A DNA stretch of 64,000 nucleotides from NCBI GenBank assembly GCA_963732595.1, contig CAVSZZ010000002.1, positions 2,426,258 to 2,490,257 of the forward strand. Reading direction: 5' to 3'. This DNA is from JAFGXF01 sp963732595 (GTDB lineage Bacteria; Chloroflexota; Anaerolineae; Anaerolineales; Anaerolineaceae). Below are positions 9,472-18,926 of the stretch, in pieces; the first letter of the stretch is position 1, and each line of letters opens with the position of its first letter. The notes below the pieces were generated by a model, which was not told the DNA's origin, searched no databases, and was given only the letters and a program-made list of their open reading frames with translations. A program made the position numbers and the translations under genes.

Positions 9472-9933
9472 ATGAAAAATGACCTGGTAAAAATGGTATT
9501 AATCGGTATTGGACTGGCCATTCTGCTGACATGTGGATTGGGCGGACTATCATTGATGTTGCAGCAGAATCCCGGATTCATAAGAGCCTCAAAGTCCCCA
9601 ATCATCACGAAACTGGCTGTCCCAACCATGCGTCCGAGCCAGACCCCGAGCTTAATGACAGCCGAGACAACAAAGTCGGTTGTGGATGGAGTCATGGCGA
9701 TCGGCGCAGTTGTTCAAATCTCGGGAACAGGGAATGTTGGATTAAGGCTTCGTCTTTCACCGGGCATCGATGGGGCACCCCAGTTCGTTGCGATGGAAAA
9801 TGAAGTGTTTGTGATTCGGGATGGTCCGGTGATCAAGGATGGAATTACATGGTGGCGGCTGGCTTCCTCTTATGATGAAAACCGCCAGGGATGGGCAGCT
9901 GGCCAATACCTGACGGTTTTTGATAAGCAATGA
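9472..9933 (+). CDS. Exported or membrane-anchored protein with bacterial SH3-like domain
   Basis: 153 residues. An N-terminal hydrophobic segment (about 8-30, LVKMVLIGIGLAILLTCGLGG) acts as signal anchor; a Cys is present but the preceding Thr is a poor lipobox fit. After a Ser/Thr/Pro-rich linker comes an SH3b-like fold (LRLRLSPGIDGAPQF...WWRLASS...GWAAGQYLTV), typical of peptidoglycan or surface binding. It diverges from the kinase gene and converges with glnA with 11 bp between them. No enzyme motif is seen. Confidence 0.75.
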   Translation: MKNDLVKMVLIGIGLAILLTCGLGGLSLMLQQNPGFIRASKSPIITKLAVPTMRPSQTPSLMTAETTKSVVDGVMAIGAVVQISGTGNVGLRLRLSPGIDGAPQFVAMENEVFVIRDGPVIKDGITWWRLASSYDENRQGWAAGQYLTVFDKQ

Positions 9934-9944
9934 TCAAAGCTTGT

Positions 9945-11363
9945 TTATAGATCGAAGTACATTTCGATCTCATAAGGATGAGGTCGGAGGGCGACCTGTT
10001 TTTCTTCATTCCGTTTTGCTTGAATCCAATTACCGATCAATTCCTCACTAAAAACATCACCACTGGTCAGGAATTTATAATCGGACGCAAGTGCATTCAG
10101 CGCAGAAGATAACGAGGTGGGCAGGGATTTGATCTTGGCGCGCTGTTCAGGGGTCCAGGAAAAGATATTTTCGTTGATGGGTCCGAAGCCTTCACGGGTT
10201 GGATCTATTTTGTTGGAGATACCATCCAATCCAGCCATTAACATGGCAGCCATGGCGAGGTAGGGATTGGCAGTGGCATCCGGAGGGCGGAACTCGAAAC
10301 GCACGTTATTGGGTTTGGTGGCATATTTGGGCACGCGGATGGCAGCACTGCGGTTACCGCTGGAGAAGAAACAGTTTACCGGGGCTTCATAACCAGGGAC
10401 AAGCCGGCGATAGGAGTTCGTACTGGGATTGGTGAATGCCAATACGGCAGGCGCATGTGTCAGCAATCCGCCAATAAAAAACCTTGCCGTTTCGCTGAGG
10501 AGGTTTTCCCCCTTGGCATCATAAAAGATGTTGGTCTTCCCCTTGAATAATTGGATGTGGTAATGCATACCGCTTCCTGCTTCACCGAAGAATGGTTTGG
10601 GTAAATAAGTCACCTGCAAACCTTGCCTGGCTGCAACCATCTTTGTGACGTACTTGATCATCAGGGTGGCATCTGCGGCTTTCAACAAGGGCAACATGGG
10701 TGTTTCAATCTCACATTGCCCCGGGCCGCCAACTTCATGGTGATGATATTTAACCGGGATCTGCATGTTATCAAGCAGGGTGACCATGTTCGACCTGGTT
10801 TGGAAATGGTGATCCCTGGGAGCAATGACATGATACCCGCCATGAGTTGGGATGCAATCATGGTAATCGGGGTTGTTGGAGTTCCATCCGCCTTCCAGCG
10901 CATTCAATTGATAGGATGAGGTGTGAGAATTATTCTCATAAGCCACTTTATTTAGAATGTAGAACTCGAATTCGGGTCCCCACAGGCTGTGGCTGGCGAT
11001 CTTGGAATCCACCAGCACCTTTTCGGCTTTGCATGCGATCTGGCGTGGATCATCGCGAAAGTACGCTTTACTATCAGCTTCCAAGGTGTTGCAAATGAAG
11101 CTGAGTGTCGGGGTTTCCCAAAATGGATCGATAAAACCAGTCGAAAGATCCGGTACCAAGGACATATCCCCAGATTTCACACTTTTTAAACCTACACTTG
11201 ACCCATCGAAGCCAATGCCTTCATCCATTAAATCGGCCTTAAATTCATGTTTGGTGATGGTCACATGATGCCATCTGCCGTATAGATCCACAAATTTAAG
11301 GTCGATCATGAGAATATTGTTTACTTTGATGTATTCCTCAGCTTCGATAAAGGTCTTAAACAT
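9945..11363 (-). CDS. glnA: Glutamine synthetase type I
   Basis: ATP-dependent amidation of glutamate with ammonia; forms a dodecamer in the cytosol. 472 residues, the usual GSI length. Motifs in order: beta-grasp with GIGFDGSS, GPEFEFYI, HHEVGGPGQCEIE, KPFFGEAGSGMHYHIQLF (ATP/metal site) and NRSAAIRVP with FEFRPPDATANPYLAMAAM. Where enteric GlnA has the adenylylated Tyr (NLYDLP), this protein reads ENIFSWTPEQ, so the Tyr is replaced by Phe and control by GlnE-type adenylylation is unlikely. A GAGAG ribosome-binding site precedes the ATG. Monocistronic and intact. Confidence 0.96.
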   Translation of the reverse strand: MFKTFIEAEEYIKVNNILMIDLKFVDLYGRWHHVTITKHEFKADLMDEGIGFDGSSVGLKSVKSGDMSLVPDLSTGFIDPFWETPTLSFICNTLEADSKAYFRDDPRQIACKAEKVLVDSKIASHSLWGPEFEFYILNKVAYENNSHTSSYQLNALEGGWNSNNPDYHDCIPTHGGYHVIAPRDHHFQTRSNMVTLLDNMQIPVKYHHHEVGGPGQCEIETPMLPLLKAADATLMIKYVTKMVAARQGLQVTYLPKPFFGEAGSGMHYHIQLFKGKTNIFYDAKGENLLSETARFFIGGLLTHAPAVLAFTNPSTNSYRRLVPGYEAPVNCFFSSGNRSAAIRVPKYATKPNNVRFEFRPPDATANPYLAMAAMLMAGLDGISNKIDPTREGFGPINENIFSWTPEQRAKIKSLPTSLSSALNALASDYKFLTSGDVFSEELIGNWIQAKRNEEKQVALRPHPYEIEMYFDL

Positions 11364-11459
11364 CTTCTCTCCTATCTGATATGATTATCGGGATCCAACC
11401 TTATAATTATAGACGGAATTGATGGCGCTGCAGACAATGTCTTTACACCGGAATAGATA

Positions 11460-11488
11460 TTGCATCCATAAGATTTGAACACTATAAT
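11460..11488 (+). promoter_or_regulatory. Promoter of the kinase-propeller gene
   Basis: -35 TTGCAT (11460-11465), 17-bp spacer, perfect -10 TATAAT (11483-11488). Transcription should begin near 11495, which places the nearest upstream start codon (TTG at 11489) outside the transcript. Confidence 0.7.
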
Positions 11489-13412
11489 TTGATAATTCTA
11501 CAGGAGAGCACTACGGAAACAACAATCATAGACAAGGGTGATCAGAATTCAGGGGCGAACCAGAACCGGTTATTTCCCGGTACCCTTCTAGATGGAAGAT
11601 ATTTGATCCAATCCATGGTAGGTCGCGGGGGAATGGCTGGGGTTTATTGCGCCAGGGACATGCATTTTCCAAATGCCGTCAAGCTGGTGGCTGTAAAAGA
11701 GATGCTTTTCCAAACGGATGACAGCTTCGTCCGGGATACGGTCATCCAGAATTTCGAACGCGAAGCGAACATCCTAGGTGGATTAAGTCATCGTTCCATA
11801 CCGCATATCGCGGACTATTTCACCCGTGGTGACCGTTCTTACCTGATCATGGAATATATTCAGGGGAAGGACCTGGAAAAGATCATTGATGATACACCCG
11901 GGTTTCTGCCTGAAGAGAAAATCATCGGGTGGGCGATTGAAATCTGTGATGTCCTGGATTATTTACATAATTTTAAGCCAAAACCGATTGTATACCGTGA
12001 TGTCAAACCATCCAACATCATGATCGATTCAAACAATCATGTGTTTCTAATTGATTTCGGTATCGCGAAAGTCTTTGTTACGGGCGCGAAAGGCACCATG
12101 ATCGGGACTGAGGGATTTTCTCCCCCGGAGCAATACCGCGGTGAGGCAACGCCCAGAGCCGACATCTATTCACTTGGAGCGACACTTCATTACTTACTGA
12201 CAAAAGTTGACCCAAGGGAACAAGCACCGTTTACATTTCACGAGAGGAATGTCAAGAATATCAATCCAACCGTATCCGATGCGCTTGAACGGGTGATTGA
12301 ACACGCGGTGAAATATAAACCTGAAGAGAGGTATTTAACTGCTTTGGAAATGAAGGAGGATCTAATAGCCATCCTTCAAAAAAAATCGGGGATCCCCAGT
12401 ACTGGAAACGGTATTGGTGAAGATTCTGACCTGAGGACCAGTGGGGGAATATTTGCAGTAAAACCTGTTTGGGCATTTGCCTGCGAAGATGAAATACGAA
12501 ACACGCCACTCTACCACAATGACATCATCTACATCGGTTCCTACGATCGAAATTTGTATGCCCTCGATGCCAATTCGGGTCGCATGATATGGAAATCGCC
12601 GACCGAGGCAGGCATTACGACCAAGCCGGCCATTTTAGAGCATTCCATTTTTGTGGGATCAGAGGATCACAACCTGTATGCAATTTCCGACAGGAACGGC
12701 GCGGTGGATTGGAAGTACACAACTGGCGGGGCGATCCGGTCATCACCGAGAATCCATAATAAAGTCATTTATGTGGGATCTGATGATGGAAATATGCACG
12801 CGATCAACGCGACATCAGGGAATACCTTATGGAAGACCGAGACCTCAGGGCCCATCCGTTCGTCAGTTTATATTGATGAGGACAGGTTGTACTTTGGGGG
12901 TGAAGAAGGTGAATTTTACTGCATGGAGGTGGCCGGGAACATCAAGTGGAGGAACAAGACGAAAAGGTCGATCACATCCTCTGCAGTCGTTTACCAGGAA
13001 GAAGTGATCTTTTCATCTTTGGAAGGATTTTTGTATGCTCTCGACAAGAATTCGGGGTGGGTGATCTGGCGGTTCAGAATGCAAAAAGGATCTATCTCCT
13101 CACCCTTGATCATAAAAGATTATGTGTATGTAGGCTCAGCAGATGGATATCTGTATTGTGTGGATACATACCGACCGGTGGAAAAGTGGAAATTCAAAAC
13201 CGAAGGGCAGATCGCCGGCTCGCCGGCTGTCTACGAGAACTATATCTATTTTGGGTCGACCGATGGATATCTTTATTGCCTGGATTCATCCAATGGACGA
13301 ATGGTATGGAAGTATCAGACCGAATGGACCAATAACCGGATCACCCACATTGTTCAGTCATATGCTTTATATTGGCTCCACCGATCATAAATTATATGCA
13401 TTCAAGGTGTGA
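11489..13412 (+). CDS. Serine/threonine kinase fused to a PQQ-like beta-propeller (one frameshift near the end)
   Basis: N-terminal Hanks-type kinase at about residues 30-290: Gly-rich MVGRGGMAGVY, catalytic loop YRDVKPSN (Tyr for His), DFG in LIDFGIAK. The rest is seven to eight repeats ending in W-K/R (LYALDANSGRMIWK, LYCLDSSNGRMVWK), the blades of a PQQ-type propeller. No membrane segment separates the two parts, so the propeller is probably cytosolic. The open frame runs from TTG 11489, but an AGGAG at 11502-11506 and the promoter suggest translation starts at an ACG (11513). The frame breaks near 13,320; in the next frame the last blade (GPITGSPT...IGSTDHKLYAFKV) ends at 13,412. First gene of a phospho-signalling cluster. 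Confidence 0.88.
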
Positions 13413-13507
13413 TGTTTTGTTTCATAGTTGGAATGAAATAAATGATAAAATCATTTTGATACCCTTGAAACAAACTACATATATAACAATGAAAAATAAC
13501 AGTTGAT

Positions 13508-14308
13508 ATGAATAACGAAAATGCTATCGTGTATTATGAAGCTGCCTTCGCTCAGAGTGTGGGTAGACAACGAGAACATAATGAGGATAGTATCTATGTA
13601 AGTACCGGCATCACCTGTGATCACAATGGTGGGGAACCATTTGGCTTGTTTATCGTTGCGGATGGTATGGGTGGATACATTTCAGGAGAAACAGCCAGTT
13701 CTGCAGCAACCCATGCAGCAGCGATTTCGTTGATCAAGAGCATGATCCTGCCTTATGTGAGCGAATCCATGGAGGAGAATCAGATAAGCCTCCATGAAGC
13801 ACTTGATAAAAGTGTCAAAGACGCCCAAAATGCAGTTACGTCGGATGCACCTGGTGGCGGGACAACGATCATTGCCGCGTTATTATTGAAGAATCAATTG
13901 ACCCTGGCACATATTGGTGACAGTCGGGCTTATTTTATTGGCAAGGATGGTAGCGTTGTCTATTTAACCAAGGATCATTCCTTGATTCAGAAGATGATCG
14001 ATATTGGAGAGATCACAGAAGACGAAGCCAGTTCGCACCCCAACCGGAATTATCTATATAAAGCCATCGGGCAGGATGCGTCGGTCACGGCGGATATCGT
14101 TACCCATGTCTTTCGAAATGACAGTCGTTTGTTGCTTTGCAGCGATGGATTGTGGGGTGTTGTCAACGAAAAGAAGATGATCAAGATCATTTCAAAAGCG
14201 GGCAGCTTGCAGATGGCATGCGATCAACTAGTCAGTGAGGCCAATAAAGCCGGTGGCCCGGATAATATCAGTGTCATATTAGTAGAGAGCAGGGAAAATT
14301 CACTATGA
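13508..14308 (+). CDS. PP2C-family serine/threonine phosphatase (PrpC/Stp type)
   Basis: Metal-dependent phosphatase that reverses Ser/Thr kinase action. 266 residues with the full motif set: REHNEDS, VADGMGGY, GGTTIIAALL, LAHIGDSRAYF, TKDHSLIQKM, LLLCSDGLWGVV and GGPDNISVILV, including the Asp residues that bind two Mn/Mg ions. No membrane segment. It lies 95 bp after the kinase-propeller gene, and its stop overlaps the start of the DnaJ-VWA gene by 4 bp (ATGA), so the two are co-translated. Its likely substrates are the neighbouring kinase and FHA/VWA partners (inference from context). Confidence 0.95.
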   Translation: MNNENAIVYYEAAFAQSVGRQREHNEDSIYVSTGITCDHNGGEPFGLFIVADGMGGYISGETASSAATHAAAISLIKSMILPYVSESMEENQISLHEALDKSVKDAQNAVTSDAPGGGTTIIAALLLKNQLTLAHIGDSRAYFIGKDGSVVYLTKDHSLIQKMIDIGEITEDEASSHPNRNYLYKAIGQDASVTADIVTHVFRNDSRLLLCSDGLWGVVNEKKMIKIISKAGSLQMACDQLVSEANKAGGPDNISVILVESRENSL

Positions 14309-15781
14309 CCGAGAAGAATCATTACAACACTCTCAATGTTCCAAGAGATGCCACGCAGGACAATATCAAACGTTCCTTTCAGCAACTGGCTAAGAGATAC
14401 CATCCGGACTCGAATCCATTTATAAAAACACTTGAGCAGTTTTATAAAGTCCAAGAAGCTTACCGCGTCCTATCCGATACAAACGAACGTAATCTATACG
14501 ATGTTTCAATAAATGTTAATGAAATCAACTATCCGAATCTGTCACTTAATACCCAGACCAGTTGGAATGTGATCAAAATGAATCCGGATCCACAGATCAT
14601 GGATGTTTTTGTTGAGATGGACACCCACGAGGTCAGTGGTCAGATCGGCAAGAAAAGACTGAATCTGGCTCTACTGGTGGATACATCGACATCCATGGCC
14701 GGGACAAGGTTGGATGCTGTTAAGAGGATCTTGGGGGAGTTATTGCAGTTTCTGGATAAAAATGACGTGATCTCATTGGTCGTCTTCAATGACCGGGCAA
14801 GGATCGTCATTCCAGCTCAACGGGTTTACGAGGTGGGTGACCTTTCCACAATCATCAGTGGTCTGGAAACCGGTGGTGGAACTGAAATGCTGGCTGGTTT
14901 ATCTGCTGGTGTGGATGAGATCATGAAAAACAAGGTCGAGGATTATCTGCATGAAGTAATTCTCTTAACCGATGGACACACTTATGGTGATGAGGAAAAA
15001 TGCCTGGAACTGGCCTACCTGGCAGCCCAAAATGATATCGGGATCACCACTCTCGGGATGGGTGCAGAGTGGGATGAGCACTTCCTGGATAAATTGGCAA
15101 ATTACAGCGGTGAGACCAGTCAATACATCTCCGATGGTGAAGCCTTGCACTCCTATATCCAGAACAAGTTGAACAGGATGGCCACGCATGAAGTTGAAAA
15201 TATCACCATGGACTTGATGGGTAGCAAAGCGGCCAATATCATTTATGCCATTCAACTCTCTCCGATCGTAAAATTATTGGACATTAAAAATATAAACCAC
15301 CTCGGGCATTTGAGCAGCGGTGACACGCTGAAGGTGTTACTGGAATATGAAGTACACCCGATCAAAAAACCAGTGGAAAAAGTCACACTTGATACGCTGA
15401 TTGTGACTGCTGAAATTCCAACTTGCGATATCAAGGCGCGCACGATCACTGAAGATATTGAACTTCCCAATGTTGACGAAAGATCTGTTCCGACTCTGAA
15501 TCAGTAAGTCTACCGCTACGTTGAGAAGGCGGTGCTCTTCAGAATGGAAGAAAGAGCGAATCTCGATATTAAAAAGGGCAACATACCGGCCGGAACAAGA
15601 ACATTACAAAACATCGCCAAAAAGATCGGAGATCATGGGTGTCAGTCAATTATCAGAATTTATCCAATCAGAAGCCCTTCAGCTGGGGATAAAAGGAAAA
15701 TACACTGAAGAAGCAGAAAAGAAGATACGATATGGGACCCGGGAATTGTGTTTATTGCCGGAGAAAGTTGAGAAACGCTGA
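14305..15781 (+). CDS. DnaJ-domain / von Willebrand A-domain fusion protein (in-frame stop plus frameshift)
   Basis: Residues 5-68 form a J-domain with the Hsp70-activating HPD (33-35), then a VWA domain from about 120 with the metal-site motif DTSTSMAG and SDGE/LTDGHTYGDEE segments. The first reading frame stops with TAA at 15505, but the same frame continues immediately with VYRYVEKAVLFRMEERANLD, and after a frameshift near 15,640 with YTEEAEKKIRYGTREL to 15,781. These are the conserved C-terminal helices of the family, so the gene has a stop plus an indel. Overlaps the PP2C gene by 4 bp. A J-domain on a VWA protein is uncommon and suggests that Hsp70 is recruited to the assembly. Confidence 0.85.
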
Positions 15782-16312
15782 TGCCTGCCTGTTCAAAATG
15801 CGGAAATAAAGAGCAAGACGGAGCGTTGTTATGCACGAAGTGCGGCGAATCGTTGGTGTTGACACTGATTAATGCCCAGTCAGGTTCATCAGAGCAACAG
15901 ACGGTTGATACGATTGATTCTACGGTCATTCAAAGCCTGACAAAGAACACCAAGCTGGATGGTGCTGTAAATGTGGCTATCGCAGCAAAAATCGAAGGCA
16001 AGGACCTGGTCATTCGTATACAAAAAACCGAATATACCTTTGGGCGCGCTGCCCTTGGGCAGGCTGTCATTCCGGATTTTGACCTGACACCATACGATGG
16101 TCTGGCGAAGGGTGTTTCAAGAATACATGCCTTGATCGTAACGATCTGAGAAAGAGATCTTTCTAAGGGATCTGACGTCCATTAATGGCACCCAGATCAA
16201 TGGAATCAGATTATCTCCGAATATGGATTACCCCATTAAATCAGGTGATATGCTAAGCTTCGGTCGCTTGATCATTGATATTAAGACCATCAGCCGGATG
16301 ACTCAGGGTTAA
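15781..16312 (+). CDS. Zinc-ribbon/FHA-domain protein (one frameshift)
   Basis: N-terminal zinc ribbon with C4, C7, C18, C21 (CSKCG...CTKCG), then a forkhead-associated domain that binds phosphothreonine: YTFGRA, GVSRIHALIV and, after a single-base frameshift at about 16,138, RSEKEIFLRDLTSINGTQING and LSFGRLIIDI to 16,312. Skipping one A restores the standard FHA core SRxH...L.D..S.NGT.ING. Its presence next to kinase and PP2C genes matches the kinase-phosphatase-FHA signalling modules known from other bacteria. The ATG overlaps the stop of the preceding gene. Confidence 0.85.
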
Positions 16313-16321
16313 GGAGATAAA

Positions 16322-16564
16322 ATGTCCACGGTGATCATTCATATATTAGGCGAAGAATCCGTCATGGGTGAAGTTGATAAAATACCTGAGGCCAGCGATA
16401 ACATGATCGCTGTCAAAAATCCCCGCCGCAAAGACGGCAGGGAACTGGATAATATTGAACCGGATTGTGATACCGTCCTGTGGCCTATGACACGCATTAA
16501 CCTGATCGAGCTGGTGGGAGCTGGAGAAGGCGAGAAGATTATTTCCTTCGTCCGGGAAGACTAA
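16322..16564 (+). CDS. Small conserved protein of unknown function
   Basis: 80 residues, no signal peptide or membrane segment, no motif I recognise (core VDKIPEASDNMIAVKNPRRKD, then WPMTRINLIELVG). A GGAGATAAA ribosome-binding site lies just before the ATG. It is 9 bp after the FHA gene and its stop abuts the response regulator start (16565), so it belongs to the same operon. Possibly a small adaptor, but nothing in the sequence shows this. Confidence 0.7.
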   Translation: MSTVIIHILGEESVMGEVDKIPEASDNMIAVKNPRRKDGRELDNIEPDCDTVLWPMTRINLIELVGAGEGEKIISFVRED

Positions 16565-17287
16565 ATGGCTGAAGAACAGTTTAAGAACCGAAAGATCCTG
16601 GTTGTAGATGATGAAGTGCGCATGGTGCGATTCATCCGATTAAATCTGGAACATGATGGCTTCCAGGTGCTGGAGGCCTACAAAGGTGCCCAGGCGATCC
16701 AACAAGTGCGGGATGGGATACCGGATCTGGTCTTGCTGGATGTCATGCTGCCCGATCTGGATGGCTTTGAAGTCTTGAAAATGCTGCGTGAGATCAATAA
16801 TGTTCCAGTGATCATGCTTACAGCTAAAGCGGAGGAAGACGATCGCATCAAGGGATTGGAATTGGGTGCGGACGACTACATCACCAAACCTTTCAGTCCG
16901 AGAGAGTTGTCCAGCCGGGTAAGGGCTGTCCTTCGACGGGTGGAGCCCATCAGTGGGGGCATGCATGGATTGATTGAAGTGGATGATCGTCTTAAGATTG
17001 ACTTTGACCGGCGGGAGATCTGGGTTGAAGATAAATTGGTAAAATTGCGGCCAACCGAGTACCGGCTTCTTTACCACCTGGTGCAGAATGCTGGATGGGT
17101 GGCAACCCATGACCAGATTCTCTCAAAAGTCTGGGGTTACGAATACCGCGATGAACCACATTATGTTAGATTGTATATAAATTATCTGCGTCAAAAACTG
17201 GAAAAAGATCCTGCCTCACCTAAATACATCTTAACTGAACGGGGTGTAGGATACCGGTTTGTGGATTATAAGAAGAAGACTGACTGA
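16565..17287 (+). CDS. OmpR/PhoB-type response regulator
   Basis: 240-residue two-component regulator. N-terminal receiver with acidic pair VVDDE, phospho-acceptor Asp in LVLLDVMLPD, Thr in MLTAKAEEDD and the KPF Lys. The C-terminal winged helix has LRPTEYRLLYHLVQNAGWVATHDQIL...YVRLYINYLRQKLE...GVGYRF. No histidine kinase is adjacent, so its partner is elsewhere or it is served by the Ser/Thr system. Starts one base after the preceding stop. Confidence 0.95.
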   Translation: MAEEQFKNRKILVVDDEVRMVRFIRLNLEHDGFQVLEAYKGAQAIQQVRDGIPDLVLLDVMLPDLDGFEVLKMLREINNVPVIMLTAKAEEDDRIKGLELGADDYITKPFSPRELSSRVRAVLRRVEPISGGMHGLIEVDDRLKIDFDRREIWVEDKLVKLRPTEYRLLYHLVQNAGWVATHDQILSKVWGYEYRDEPHYVRLYINYLRQKLEKDPASPKYILTERGVGYRFVDYKKKTD

Positions 17288-17302
17288 CCCGCTGGAGAAG
17301 TA

Positions 17303-17956
17303 ATGACAAAACAACGTATCTTGCTGGTGGATGACCATGAGGTCGTCAGATTGGGTTTGAAATCTTTACTGGAACACCATCCTCAATTCGAGGTGGTCGG
17401 TGAAGCAGGGACTGCCCGGGAGGCGATAGACCTGGTAGCCTCCACTTCTCCGGATGTGGTCCTGATGGATATCCGGTTGCCGGGCAAATCCGGCATTGAA
17501 GCCTGCGAAGAAATTACCAAGAATTATAAGAACGTCCGAGTCATCATGATCACCTCTTACGAGGAGGATGAAATGTTGTTCTCGGCCATACGCGCAGGCG
17601 CATCCGGATATATATTGAAACAGATCGCCAGCGAGGATCTGGTCAGAGCATTGGAATCCTCAGGTCAAGGAAAGGTACCTCTGGACCCATCCGTTACGCA
17701 GCGGATACTCCAGGAGGTCAGGCGAGCTGCAAAGGACGAGGAAGCCCAGGCATTTGCCAACCTCAGCCAACAGGAGAGACATGTGCTCTTACTGGTATCT
17801 GAAGGAAAAACCAACCGGGAGATCGCGAAATCGCTTTATCTGGGGGAAGGGACCGTACGCAACTATGTCAGCAGCATCCTGGCCAAATTGGGGGTCAGCA
17901 ATCGCGCTGAAGCAGCAGCCTATGCGGTCAAACACAGCTTGCGCGAATATATTTAG
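17303..17956 (+). CDS. NarL/LuxR-type response regulator
   Basis: 217 residues. Receiver: LLVDDHEVVR, phospho-acceptor in VVLMDIRLPG, MITSYEEDEM, ILKQ Lys. C-terminal LuxR helix-turn-helix: LSQQERHVLLLVSEGKTNREIAKSLYL then GTVRNYVSSILAKLGVSNRAEA. Lies 15 bp behind the OmpR-type regulator, giving a rare tandem of two regulators of different output class. Its stop overlaps by 4 bp the end of the converging polyprenyl synthase gene, leaving no room for a terminator. Confidence 0.95.
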   Translation: MTKQRILLVDDHEVVRLGLKSLLEHHPQFEVVGEAGTAREAIDLVASTSPDVVLMDIRLPGKSGIEACEEITKNYKNVRVIMITSYEEDEMLFSAIRAGASGYILKQIASEDLVRALESSGQGKVPLDPSVTQRILQEVRRAAKDEEAQAFANLSQQERHVLLLVSEGKTNREIAKSLYLGEGTVRNYVSSILAKLGVSNRAEAAAYAVKHSLREYI

Positions 17957-18926
17957 ATAACCCGGCGTGTGATGTAGCTGGAAAGTTCGATCAAAGCCGA
18001 TCGATATTCACCGGGATCAATATCTGTTAACAGGGAAGTTGCAGTGTCGATGTACGCCTCAGCTTCCAGGTGGGCATTTTCAATCGCGTTACTGTTTCTG
18101 ACTTTCTCAATGATGCTGACCACTGCATCATCTTCAAGACACTTGCCGTTTTCCAATGCGGCAATTTCGTCATCACCGGGATTGTTTTCAGCATAAATGA
18201 TCACCGGCAGGGTGACAATTCCCTGGCGCAGGTCATTTCCAACGGGTTTACCCAGCTTTGTCGCATCCGCCGTGAAATCCATGATGTCATCCACGATTTG
18301 GAAAGCCATCCCAAGCGCAAAACCGAATTTGGCATATTGAACATGAATTTGTGTCATCCATCGAACTGATCAATGCAGCTGTTAGAGCCGATGTCTCGAA
18401 TAGGGAAGCTGTCTTGGCATAAGTTCTGTGAAGATAACTTTGACGTTGCTACCGTGCAGTGATTGGTGAATAATTGTTCGATCTCACCATTGACGATCAC
18501 CGCCAGAGTCTGCGCAAAGACCTTCATGGCTTCCAGTGAGCCGGTTTCGGCTGCCAGCCTGGCAGCTTTCGCAAACATAAAATCTCCGGTGAGGACAGTG
18601 GCGCCCGATGACCACCTGGCGCTCAGCGTGGGGACACCACGGCGCAGCAGTGCTCCATCGATCAAATCATCATGGACCAAGGTCGCTGTATGTAAAAGTT
18701 CGATGGCTGCGGATAGCGTGACCAGGCGCTGCTGTTCACCACCGAGCGATCGCCCAACCAGTAAGGTTAACGAAGGACGAATACGTTTTCCACCCGAGGC
18801 AAGCATGATGCGGGTGGCTGCTTTCAATTCATCCGCCAGTCCATCTGCCTGTGCGCGCATCAGGTCTTCGACAAGCAGGAGATCATCTTTAATTGATTCT
18901 TGAAAGTTTAGCGTCAATGATTTCAC
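17953..18926 (-). CDS. Polyprenyl (octaprenyl-type) diphosphate synthase (two frameshifts)
   Basis: Trans-isoprenyl diphosphate synthase that extends isopentenyl units for quinone side chains. Family motifs: GGKRIRP, first Asp-rich motif LVHDDLIDG, GDFMFAKA, and in the C-terminal piece the second Asp-rich motif FQIVDDIMDF. The N-terminal piece runs 18926-18354 in one frame; the expected middle (HRTYAKTASLFETSALTAALISSM) is in a second frame between about 18,440 and 18,365, and the rest (TQIHVQYAKFGFALGM...) in a third. The start is GTG overlapping the tatD stop. Last gene of a pgm-tatD-synthase operon. Lesions look like indel errors. Confidence 0.85.
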
